A stretch of DNA of 11,822 bases from Sphingomonadaceae bacterium (GTDB lineage: Bacteria > Pseudomonadota > Alphaproteobacteria > Sphingomonadales > Sphingomonadaceae), in the NCBI GenBank assembly GCA_014380205.1, contig JACMKH010000459.1, positions 1-11,822 of the forward strand, in the 5' to 3' direction. Of the stretch, positions 6,193 to 11,822 are shown piece by piece. Numbering within the stretch: the first letter of the stretch is position 1; each line of letters begins with the position of its first letter. The position numbers were made by a program, and so were the translations under genes. The notes under the pieces are model-generated. The model saw only the letters and a program-made list of their open reading frames with translations, had not been told where the DNA came from and ran no database searches.

Positions 6193-6906
6193 ATGACCTA
6201 TGTCGAAGGATTCGTCGTCGCGGTGCCGACCGCGAACAAGGAGGAATATCGGAAGCACGCCGCCGACGCCGCGCCAATGTTCAAGGAATTCGGCGTGACG
6301 CGCTTCGTCGAGACCTGGGGTGATGATGTCCCGGATGGAAAAGTCACAGATTTCAAGGGTTCGGTGCAGGCCAAGGACGACGAGACCGTTGTCTTCTCCT
6401 GGTTCGAATATCCCGACAAGGCGACGCGCGACGCCGCCAACGAGAAGATGATGAGCGATCCTCGGATGAAGGAGATGGGCGCGAACATGCCGTTCGACGG
6501 CCAGCGGATGATCGTGGCGGGGTTCGATTCGATCGTCGACGAAGGCGGCGACAAGGGCGGTTATGCCGATGGCTTCGTGCTTCCCGTCCCGGACGAGAAG
6601 AAGGAGGCCTATCGCGCGATGGCGGCCAAGGCCGCGCCGATCTTTCGCGAATATGGCGCGACGCGCGTGGTCGAGGCGTGGGGCGACGATGTGCCCGACG
6701 GCAAGGTCACCGACTACCGGCGCGCGGTGAAGGCCGAAGAGGGTGAGAACGTCGTCTTTTCCTTCGTCGAATGGCCCGACAAGGCGACGCGCGACGCCGC
6801 CTGGGCGAAGATCATGGAGGACGAGCGCATGAAGCCCGAGGGCGACATGCCGTTCGACGGTAAGCGCATGTTCTGGGGTGGCTTCGAGCCCATCGTCGAC
6901 GAATAG
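6193..6906 (+). CDS. Tandem (two-domain) DUF1428 protein
   Basis: A 237-aa protein made of two full DUF1428 domains. Members such as E. coli YbaA are normally single domains of about 117 aa with a dimeric alpha-beta barrel-like fold and no known reaction. Copy 1 (residues 1-117) and copy 2 (about 123-237) are joined by the short linker GGDKG. By hand alignment about 70 of 114 positions are identical, including WGDDVPDGKVTD, YPDKATRDAA/WPDKATRDAA, MPFDGxRM and the closing IVDE. Each copy begins Y-(V/A)-(E/D)-G-F-V and contains AAPxFxEx-G-x-TRxVExWGDD. The fusion probably forms in one chain what the single-domain proteins form as a homodimer (inference). At DNA level the copies differ at many synonymous positions, with a few identical blocks such as 6412-6438 and 6775-6801. 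It lies 40 bases after the GST gene in the operon. Confidence 0.93.
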   Translation: MTYVEGFVVAVPTANKEEYRKHAADAAPMFKEFGVTRFVETWGDDVPDGKVTDFKGSVQAKDDETVVFSWFEYPDKATRDAANEKMMSDPRMKEMGANMPFDGQRMIVAGFDSIVDEGGDKGGYADGFVLPVPDEKKEAYRAMAAKAAPIFREYGATRVVEAWGDDVPDGKVTDYRRAVKAEEGENVVFSFVEWPDKATRDAAWAKIMEDERMKPEGDMPFDGKRMFWGGFEPIVDE

Positions 6907-6921
6907 GAGCGGACAAGGCGC

Positions 6922-6951
6922 GCCACCGCCGCCTCGAAGGGCCGCGGTGGC
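6922..6951 (+). other. Intercistronic hairpin
   Basis: Inverted repeat between the DUF1428 gene and the two-domain VOC gene: GCCACCGC (6922-6929) pairs with GCGGTGGC (6944-6951). After one C-C mismatch, a further three pairs (6931-6933 with 6940-6942) leave a TCGAAG loop. No T-run follows, so it is not a classical terminator. It could stabilise mRNA ends or tune the ratio of the upstream to downstream genes. It sits in the largest gap of the operon (67 bases). Confidence 0.5.
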
Positions 6952-6961
6952 CGCTCGCGAG

Positions 6962-6967
6962 AGGGAG
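6962..6967 (+). promoter_or_regulatory. Ribosome binding site deciding the start at 6974
   Basis: AGGGAG lies 6 bases before ATG 6974. The frame is open back to 6878, but the upstream stretch is low-complexity Arg/Ala/Pro, and VOC homology begins just after residue 6, supporting this start. Confidence 0.65.
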
Positions 6968-6973
6968 TGGACG

Positions 6974-7750
6974 ATGCCCAACAAGCATGGCGAGTTCATC
7001 TGGTACGAACTGATGACGGCCGACGCCGAGGGGGCGAAGCGCTTCTACGACGATGTCGTCGGCTGGCGGGTCGGCCCGGCGCACGATGAGATCGGCTATC
7101 GCATGATCGAGGCCGGCGATGGGCAGGTCGGCGGGGTGCTCCCGCTCGGGTCCGAGATGATCGCGGGCGGCGCGCGGCCGGGGTGGCTCGGCTATATCGG
7201 CGTGGATGAGGTGGATGAGGCGGTCGCCAAGCTCCAAAGTCTCGGAGGCGCGGTTCACGCGCCGCCTCGCGACATTCCGGGCGTCGGCCGCTTCGCGATG
7301 GTCGCCGATCCGCGGGGCTCGGCGTTCTATGTCATGCGCGGTGCGAGCGAGGCGAGCAGCGAGGCCTTCTCGACGAAACGAGACGGTCACGCGATGTGGA
7401 ACGAGCTCACGACGAGCGACCTCGACGCCGCGCTCGATTTCTACGCGGATCTGTTCGGATGGGAGAAGGGCGACGCGATCCCGATGGGCGGCGAGGCTGG
7501 CGACTATCAGTTCCTGAACAGCGGCGGCGAGACTTTCGGCGCGGCGATGGAGGGCTCGGGCGATCGCCCGCCCGGCTGGACCTATTGCTTCCGGGTCCCC
7601 GACATCGACGAGGCGCACCGCCGCGTGAGCTCGGCCGGCGGCGCGCCGGCCCACGATCCCGTCCAGATCCCGGGCGGCGAATGGGTGTTCGAGGCGCGCG
7701 ATCCCGAGGGCGCGCGCTTCTATCTGGGCGGCCCCCGCAAGGAGAAATGA
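6974..7750 (+). CDS. Two-domain VOC family protein
   Basis: A 258-aa protein holding two VOC domains in tandem. Domain 1 (about residues 6-120) opens GEFIWYELMTADAEGAKRFY and closes FAMVADPRGSAFYVMRG. Domain 2 (about 134-258) opens GHAMWNELTTSDLDAALDFY and closes WVFEARDPEGARFYLGG. The pattern W-x-E-L-x-T-x-D plus a DPxGA/SxFY ending is that of the tandem glyoxalase-like proteins related to mycobacterial CFP30B. Their reaction is not established. The catalytic Glu of glyoxalase I is not clearly present at the domain ends (FYVM, FYLG), so a binding role or other chemistry is possible. It is the second internally duplicated gene in a row, and its stop is 1 base before the next ATG, with AAGGAG just upstream. 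Confidence 0.9.
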   Translation: MPNKHGEFIWYELMTADAEGAKRFYDDVVGWRVGPAHDEIGYRMIEAGDGQVGGVLPLGSEMIAGGARPGWLGYIGVDEVDEAVAKLQSLGGAVHAPPRDIPGVGRFAMVADPRGSAFYVMRGASEASSEAFSTKRDGHAMWNELTTSDLDAALDFYADLFGWEKGDAIPMGGEAGDYQFLNSGGETFGAAMEGSGDRPPGWTYCFRVPDIDEAHRRVSSAGGAPAHDPVQIPGGEWVFEARDPEGARFYLGGPRKEK

Positions 7751-7751
7751 C

Positions 7752-8234
7752 ATGAGCAACAAGATGACGACATGCCTTTGGTTCGATCATGGCGAGGCGC
7801 GCAAAGCCGCCGAATTCTACGCGAGCGTGTTCTCGGACAGTCATGTCGACTCGGCGCTCGCCTCGCCGTCCGATTTTCCGGGCGGGCAGGAGGGAGTCGA
7901 ACTGACCGTCGACTTCACCGTGCTCGGCCGGCCCTTCGTCGGCCTCAATGGCGGGCCGAATTTCAAGCCCAACGAAGCGGTGAGCTTCATGGTCTTCACC
8001 GACGATCAGGAGGAGACCGACCGCTATTGGGACGCCATCACGACCAACGGCGGGGCCGAGAGCGCGTGCGGCTGGTGCAAGGACCGTTGGGGCTACTCAT
8101 GGCAGATCACCCCGCGCGTCCTGATGGACGCAATGAGCGATCCCGATCGTGACGCCGCCAAGCGGGCGATGGAGGCGATGATGACGATGCGCAAGATCGA
8201 TATCGCCGCGATCGAGGCGGCGCGGGCGGGCTGA
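7752..8234 (+). CDS. VOC family protein, 3-demethylubiquinone-9 3-methyltransferase-like (PhnB-type)
   Basis: A 160-aa protein of the family Pfam names 3-demethylubiquinone-9 3-methyltransferase (PF06983), which has a VOC fold and no SAM-binding motif; the name is historical. Seen here are TTCLWFDHGEARKAAEFYASVF, VDFTVLGRPFVGLNGGPNFKPNEAVSFMVF, and the diagnostic CGWCKDRWGYSWQITPRVL. A helical tail (DAAKRAMEAMMTMRKIDIAAIEAA) follows and is common in the family. His13 and Glu15 (FDHGEA) and the Trp-Cys-Lys-Asp segment mark the pocket region. Function is unknown; it starts one base after the two-domain VOC gene, so the pair is translationally coupled. Confidence 0.9.
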   Translation: MSNKMTTCLWFDHGEARKAAEFYASVFSDSHVDSALASPSDFPGGQEGVELTVDFTVLGRPFVGLNGGPNFKPNEAVSFMVFTDDQEETDRYWDAITTNGGAESACGWCKDRWGYSWQITPRVLMDAMSDPDRDAAKRAMEAMMTMRKIDIAAIEAARAG

Positions 8235-8245
8235 GGAGAGGATCA

Positions 8246-8911
8246 ATGCCACGCAAGATCATCGGGGGCGCGTTCGTTTCGCTCGACGGCGTGATCCAGG
8301 CGCCGGGTGGGCCGCAGGAGGACACGCAGGGCGGCTTCGCCCACGGCGGCTGGATGGCGCCGTTTTTCGAGGAGCCGGTCGGCCATCAGATCGACACGCT
8401 CTTCGCGATGCCGTTCGATCTGCTGCTCGGCCGGCGGACCTATGACATCTTCGCATCGCATTGGCCCTTCATGCCTCAAGATGAGCCGATCGCCGCGACC
8501 TTCGCGAAGATCGAGAAATTCGTCCTGACCCGCTCGGACGATCGGCTCGAATGGCAGGGCAGTCGCCGGCTCGCCGACATCGACGCGCTCGCGGCGCTGA
8601 AGGCCGGGGATGGCCCGAACCTGGTCATTCAGGGCAGCTCGACGATCTACCCGCAATTGCTCGAGCGCGGATTGCTCGACCGGCTGGTGCTGATGGTCGC
8701 CCCGATCATTCTCGGGGGCGGCAAACGGCTGTTCGGCGAAGGGACGCCGGCGGGCGCGTTCAAGCTGGTCGAACAGCGGCAGACCCCCGGCGGAGTATTG
8801 ATGTCGACCTACGAGCCCGACGGGGCCCTCGAAACCGGCTCGTTCGAAATGGAGACCCCCACCGAGCAAGAGCTGGCGCGGCGCGAGAAGATGGAGAGCG
8901 GCGCCTGGTGA
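8246..8911 (+). CDS. Dihydrofolate reductase family protein (RibD C-terminal domain type)
   Basis: A 221-aa protein with the RibD_C/DHFR-like fold, similar to Bacillus YyaP/YwjB. It begins IIGGAFVSLDGVIQAPGG and has the NADPH-side motif FDLLLGRRTYDIFASHWP. The second nucleotide-binding part is LVIQGSSTIYPQLLERGLLDRLVLMVAPIILGGGKRLF, with the GSS and GGG loops of this fold. The C-terminal 35 residues (METPTEQELARREKMESGAW) form a charged tail. The family is expected to be an NAD(P)H-dependent reductase; the substrate is not known and true folate reduction is unlikely. ATG 8246 is preceded by AGGAGAGG. It is the last gene of the plus-strand run, and its stop is 9 bases from the stop of the convergent LLM gene. 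Confidence 0.9.
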   Translation: MPRKIIGGAFVSLDGVIQAPGGPQEDTQGGFAHGGWMAPFFEEPVGHQIDTLFAMPFDLLLGRRTYDIFASHWPFMPQDEPIAATFAKIEKFVLTRSDDRLEWQGSRRLADIDALAALKAGDGPNLVIQGSSTIYPQLLERGLLDRLVLMVAPIILGGGKRLFGEGTPAGAFKLVEQRQTPGGVLMSTYEPDGALETGSFEMETPTEQELARREKMESGAW

Positions 8912-8920
8912 CTCTTGCGT

Positions 8921-10111
8921 TCAGGACTCGGTGGCGCGGGAGGCTTCGCGCCGCGCATGCTCCTCGATCGCGCGCTGGCTTGCGTTCGCCATCGCACCAC
9001 TGAACTCGTCGCGATTGGCGCCGAGCCAGTCGTAGCTCGCCTGGCGGGGCTCATTGCGGCCCGCGAAGCGCGGCATGACATGGCGCGCGAACAGATCGAA
9101 CGAGCGCAGTGTCGCCGCCGGATCGGCCCAGTTCTGCGCGAGGATCAGGATGGACCCGAAGCCGCCGGTCTTGTCCCAATAGCGCTCGAGCTGCGCGACC
9201 GCGTCGTCGGGCGTGCCGATCACCGCCGATTGCGCCGCGATCATCTCCTCGACCGGGCCGAGCCCGATCGCGGCGGGGCCGAGCGGACTGATCTGATGGG
9301 CGTAGGCCGACCATTTGTCGAAGCCCCAGCGCAGGTCCGCGATCGCCTGCTCACGGCTCTCGGCGATGTGGAAGGGCGCCATCAGCCTTAGCCCCGCGCG
9401 GTCCATCGTCTGCCCCGCCGCTTCGGCGGTCTCGCACGCGATCGCCCAGTTGGTGTCGAGCGCCGAATAGCCTTCGCGGCTCGCCGCCGCGACGCAGAGC
9501 ATACCGAGCCCATGCCGCCCGGCGAGCACCGCGCCGTTCGGCGTGACCGTGCTCGTCGTCGCGAGATGCGGGCGGCGGCCCTTGTACGGGCCGAGCTGGA
9601 GGCGCGCGTCGTGCATCTCGAACCAGTCGCTGGTCCGCGTTACCGTCTCGCCGTCAAGCAGGCGGATGATCGCGTCGAGCGCCTCGCCCATCCGGTCGCG
9701 CTGGGTCTCGGCCTTGATCCCCAGCATCTGCGCGTCCGAGTTGAGCAGCCCGGGCCCGAAGCCGAACATCGCGCGACCGCGCGTCTGATGATCGAGCTGC
9801 GCGATCCGCGCCGCGGCCATGAACGGATGGTGATAGGGCAGCGACATCACGCCGGTGCCGAGCGCGATCCGCTGGGTGCGCTCGGCGGCGGCGGCGATGA
9901 ACAGCTCGGGCGAGCCGATGATCTCGAAGCCGCCCGAATGATGCTCGCCGATCCAGGCCTCGTCGTAGCCGAGGCGGTCGAGATGCGCGATCAGCGCGAA
10001 GTCACGCTCGAGGCAGAGCGTCGGATCCTCGTCGAGCGGGTGGAAGGGCGGCAGGAAGATGCCGCAGCGCAGCCCGGCCCTGGTCACGGCGCGGGTCGCG
10101 CGAACGCTCAC
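8921..10111 (-). CDS. LLM-class (luciferase-like) flavin-dependent oxidoreductase
   Basis: A 396-aa bacterial-luciferase-family monooxygenase. The N-terminus LRCGIFLPPFHPLDEDP leads into the family signature LGYDEAWIGEHHSGGFEIIGSPELFIAAAAERT (Glu56-His57-His58). It continues with IALGTGVMSLPYHHPFMAAARIAQLDHQTRGRAMFGFGPG, and near the C-terminus VIGTPDDAVAQLERYWDKTGGFGSIL. These are hallmarks of the limonene-monooxygenase-like group, which uses reduced FMN from a separate reductase and O2. No reductase is encoded nearby. GTG at 10111 overlaps the amidohydrolase stop as GTGA, the usual coupling arrangement; a GTG at 10087 is a possible shorter start, closer to the homology start. The frame is open further upstream, but that stretch runs through the amidohydrolase gene and is not coding in this frame. 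It probably oxidises the product or substrate of its partner (inference). Confidence 0.9.
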   Translation of the reverse strand: MSVRATRAVTRAGLRCGIFLPPFHPLDEDPTLCLERDFALIAHLDRLGYDEAWIGEHHSGGFEIIGSPELFIAAAAERTQRIALGTGVMSLPYHHPFMAAARIAQLDHQTRGRAMFGFGPGLLNSDAQMLGIKAETQRDRMGEALDAIIRLLDGETVTRTSDWFEMHDARLQLGPYKGRRPHLATTSTVTPNGAVLAGRHGLGMLCVAAASREGYSALDTNWAIACETAEAAGQTMDRAGLRLMAPFHIAESREQAIADLRWGFDKWSAYAHQISPLGPAAIGLGPVEEMIAAQSAVIGTPDDAVAQLERYWDKTGGFGSILILAQNWADPAATLRSFDLFARHVMPRFAGRNEPRQASYDWLGANRDEFSGAMANASQRAIEEHARREASRATES

Positions 10112-11259
10112 TTGCCGTGCGTTTCCGGAAGCCGGAACACCCGCTCCGCGTTGGTCTGCATCAGCATCTTCTTGCGCTCGTCGCTGATCGCCAGCCGGTC
10201 GTAGACCGCGACCTCGTCGGGTGACTGCTGATAGGGATAGTCCATCGCGTAGAGCACGCGCTCGGGGCCGAGCTGCTCGATGCAGAATTTGATCGCGGGC
10301 TCCCACGCCTCACCGCTGGTCGTGATCCAGATGTTGTTGAAGAAATAATAGGATACGGGGTGCTTGAGCGTCACCGCGGGCTGGCCCCCGCGCAGGCCCG
10401 GGATGCCGTCCGCATTGTTCTGCATCCAGTCGAAACGGTAGAGCTGGAGCGGCATGCTCTCGCCCATATGGCCGATGACGAGCCGTAGCCCCGGATATTT
10501 GTCGAACGCGCCCGAGAAGATCAGCCCCATGGTGTGCACCCACACATCGTGGGGAAACCCGCCGAGCGCGCCGAAGAAACCGCGCTCCTGATAGGGCTTG
10601 CGGTTCATCGGCGCGGTGGGGTGGATGTAGAGCGCGGCGTCGTGCGCCTCGAGCGCCTCGAGGATCGGCTCATACTCGGGCTCGTCGAGATAATGGCCCT
10701 GGAAGTGCGAGTTGAGCACCGCGCCGTTGAGGCCGAGCTCGGTCATTCCGCGCTCGATCTCGGCGACCGAGCCTTGCACATCGCGCGGATCGAACGCGGC
10801 GAGCCCCGAGAAACGGTCGGGATATTTGCGGCAAGCGTCGGCGACTCGGTCGTTCGATTCGCGCGCGAGCGGCGTTCCCTCGCCGGGGCGGACGACCTGG
10901 ACGCCCGGTGCGGTGAGCAGCAGCAACGCGCGATCGATGCCGAATTCGTCCATGTGGGCGACGCGCTGCTCGCCGATGTCCTGAAGCATCGCCTGAAGCT
11001 CGGACTGCGCCGCGAACATTCCGGCCATGTCGAGCGCCGGATCGTCGCCCGCGTCGCCGCTGTCGAGAAAATCGAGTTGCGCCTTGACGAGCTCGGGGAA
11101 GGTCCACGCCTCCTCGGTCGCGATCCGGTTGTAGGGCGCGTCGAAGTCGATCTCGCCCGCCTCGGGCGCGAGCCCGACCCGCCGGCGGATACCGCGATCC
11201 ACCGCATGGCCTTTGAGCCCGTATTCGCTGCCGTCGGGGAGTATTGTCCCGCTGTCCAT
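10108..11259 (-). CDS. Amidohydrolase-2 family protein (ACMSD / LigW-like decarboxylase group)
   Basis: A 383-aa TIM-barrel metal-dependent hydrolase or decarboxylase (PF04909 group). Instead of the HxH motif, strand 1 carries RIATEEAWTF with Glu49-Glu50-Ala51, a form seen in 5-carboxyvanillate (LigW) and resorcylate-type decarboxylases. Other likely metal or catalytic residues are His213 (YIHPTAP), His264 (VIGHMGES) and Asp340 (YAMDYPYQQS). The dimer-region insert RFDWMQNNADG and the C-terminal MQTNAERVFRL are typical. It probably removes a carboxylate from, or hydrolyses, an aromatic or cyclic acid; the substrate is unknown. About 40 residues precede strand 1, longer than usual. ATG 11259 has GGAG 10 bases upstream; the long open frame above it lies antisense/out of frame within the terminase gene and is rejected. 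The stop is coupled to the LLM gene. Confidence 0.9.
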   Translation of the reverse strand: MDSGTILPDGSEYGLKGHAVDRGIRRRVGLAPEAGEIDFDAPYNRIATEEAWTFPELVKAQLDFLDSGDAGDDPALDMAGMFAAQSELQAMLQDIGEQRVAHMDEFGIDRALLLLTAPGVQVVRPGEGTPLARESNDRVADACRKYPDRFSGLAAFDPRDVQGSVAEIERGMTELGLNGAVLNSHFQGHYLDEPEYEPILEALEAHDAALYIHPTAPMNRKPYQERGFFGALGGFPHDVWVHTMGLIFSGAFDKYPGLRLVIGHMGESMPLQLYRFDWMQNNADGIPGLRGGQPAVTLKHPVSYYFFNNIWITTSGEAWEPAIKFCIEQLGPERVLYAMDYPYQQSPDEVAVYDRLAISDERKKMLMQTNAERVFRLPETHGK

Positions 11260-11315
11260 GGCCCCGCTCCGGCTCGATCCTGGGACGGACGAGAGTCGCC
11301 CGCGCTCCCGCCTTC

Positions 11316-11822
11316 TTAGGGCGCAAGCCGCTGAACGTCGAGCGCCTTGGTCCAGGGAAAGGCCCGCACCCTCGGTTCCGGATGCGGCGCGATCAGCTCG
11401 CTCATCGCCCAGACCATCGCATCGGCGCGGTCGGGCGAGCCCGCGCCCCGATAGCCCGCATGGGTAAACCCGCGCAGCTCCTCCTCGAGCGCGGCGAGGT
11501 CGCCGCCGAGCCGCGCCCGCCCGGTCTCGAATCGCAGCGCCACGGGTATCGCCCGCTCGGCCTTGCTCCTGGTCGCCGAGACCAGCCGCACGGGCAGCGA
11601 CGCCTCGACGCCCCTCAGCACGCTCTCGATCATCTCGCCGCCCTGGTTCTTCTCCGCCACGACGAGGCTCGCCTCCCATTCGGCCGTCGCCGCCGCGACC
11701 CGGCGCGCCCAGCCCTCCGGCCGCAGCCCCGAGACGCTGTGATCGGCGAGCACCCAGGCCATCCCCTCGCGGTCGAGCCCGCACACCACGATGCCGCACG
11801 CGTCCCCTCCCGCCGAGACCGG
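11316..11822 (-). CDS. Terminase large subunit, C-terminal nuclease part (partial, 5' end outside window)
   Basis: The frame is open from the right edge to TAA at 11316-11318, giving 168 residues without a start. It begins PVSAGGDACGIVVCGLDREG and shows VLADHSVSGLRPEGWARRV, then VVAEKNQGGEMIESVLR, and SPDRADAMVWAMSEL near the end. The Asp/Glu/Asp set spread over GGDACG, AEKNQGG and DRADAMVWA is the RNase-H-like nuclease domain of phage terminase large subunits, which cut DNA during head packaging. The wording closely resembles the terminase (DNA-packaging protein) of alphaproteobacterial gene transfer agents. The ATPase half lies outside the window. The next gene downstream on the same strand is an amidohydrolase, not the portal gene that usually follows, so the cluster is rearranged, reduced or organised differently here. 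Confidence 0.88.
   Translation of the reverse strand, partial: PVSAGGDACGIVVCGLDREGMAWVLADHSVSGLRPEGWARRVAAATAEWEASLVVAEKNQGGEMIESVLRGVEASLPVRLVSATRSKAERAIPVALRFETGRARLGGDLAALEEELRGFTHAGYRGAGSPDRADAMVWAMSELIAPHPEPRVRAFPWTKALDVQRLAP

Noticed and set aside
6412..6801. 27-bp direct repeat (6412-6438 and 6775-6801) as a recombination or attachment site
   Set aside because: It is fully explained by the homologous PDKATRDAA motif in the two DUF1428 copies.
6812..7762. Minus-strand open frame of 316 codons opposite the two-domain VOC gene
   Set aside because: Same antisense pattern of GC-rich coding DNA; no start context or motif.
7752..8234. True ubiquinone-biosynthesis methyltransferase
   Set aside because: The protein has a VOC fold and no SAM-binding glycine motif; the family name is historical and should not be read as function.
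8900..8930. Bidirectional terminator between the convergent operon and LLM gene
   Set aside because: The stops are only 9 bases apart and I find no stem-loop with a T-run at the junction.
10112..10306. Upstream extension of the LLM oxidoreductase frame
   Set aside because: This part is out of frame within the amidohydrolase gene; the GTGA overlap gives a normal coupled start at 10111.
11260..11799. N-terminal extension of the amidohydrolase frame through the terminase region
   Set aside because: It overlaps the terminase in another frame, is Arg/Gly-rich and lies above an ATG with a ribosome binding site; homology begins after residue 40 of the shorter form.

Overview
High-GC, densely packed DNA from an alphaproteobacterium, most likely a sphingomonad. 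This rests on the strong G/C bias in third codon positions, an XrtA-type amidotransferase that follows what looks like the tail of an exosortase A/EpsI protein, and a terminase fragment resembling alphaproteobacterial (gene-transfer-agent type) terminases. The assignment comes from recognising protein families; no database search was run. There are 14 complete or probable complete genes plus one partial gene at each end. No gene-free stretch exceeds 300 bp, and no tRNA, rRNA, CRISPR array or insertion sequence was seen.

Left part (1-2098, + strand): the last 47 codons of a probable exosortase A with a C-terminal EpsI domain, then a complete XrtA/PEP-CTERM-system amidotransferase (asparagine-synthase family). 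These belong to an exopolysaccharide / PEP-CTERM sorting locus extending off the left edge.

Middle part (2049-8911): an HxlR-family regulator with a C-terminal SCP2-like domain lies on the minus strand, and its 3' end overlaps the amidotransferase by 50 bp. Diverging from it across a 63-bp AT-rich gap is a tight ten-gene plus-strand run: glutathione S-transferase, DUF899 thioredoxin-fold protein, VOC protein, small DUF6958-like protein, PhnB-type VOC protein, second GST, tandem DUF1428 protein, two-domain VOC protein, PhnB/3-demethylubiquinone-methyltransferase-like VOC protein, and a RibD/DHFR-like reductase. Gaps run from a 4-bp overlap to 67 bp, so it is probably one operon. The families suggest handling of reactive electrophiles or small hydrophobic compounds, controlled by the divergent regulator, which keeps a single cysteine at the HxlR redox-sensing position. 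The substrate is unknown. This is the most interesting part of the window.

Right part (8921-11822, minus strand): an amidohydrolase-2 family protein with the E-E-A variant of the N-terminal metal motif (as in LigW-like decarboxylases) is translationally coupled (GTGA overlap) to a luciferase-like (LLM) flavin-dependent oxidoreductase. The pair looks like a small catabolic module. Upstream on the same strand is the C-terminal part of a phage-type terminase large subunit, cut by the right edge. The convergent ends of the ten-gene run and the LLM gene are only 9 bp apart, with no recognisable terminator between them.
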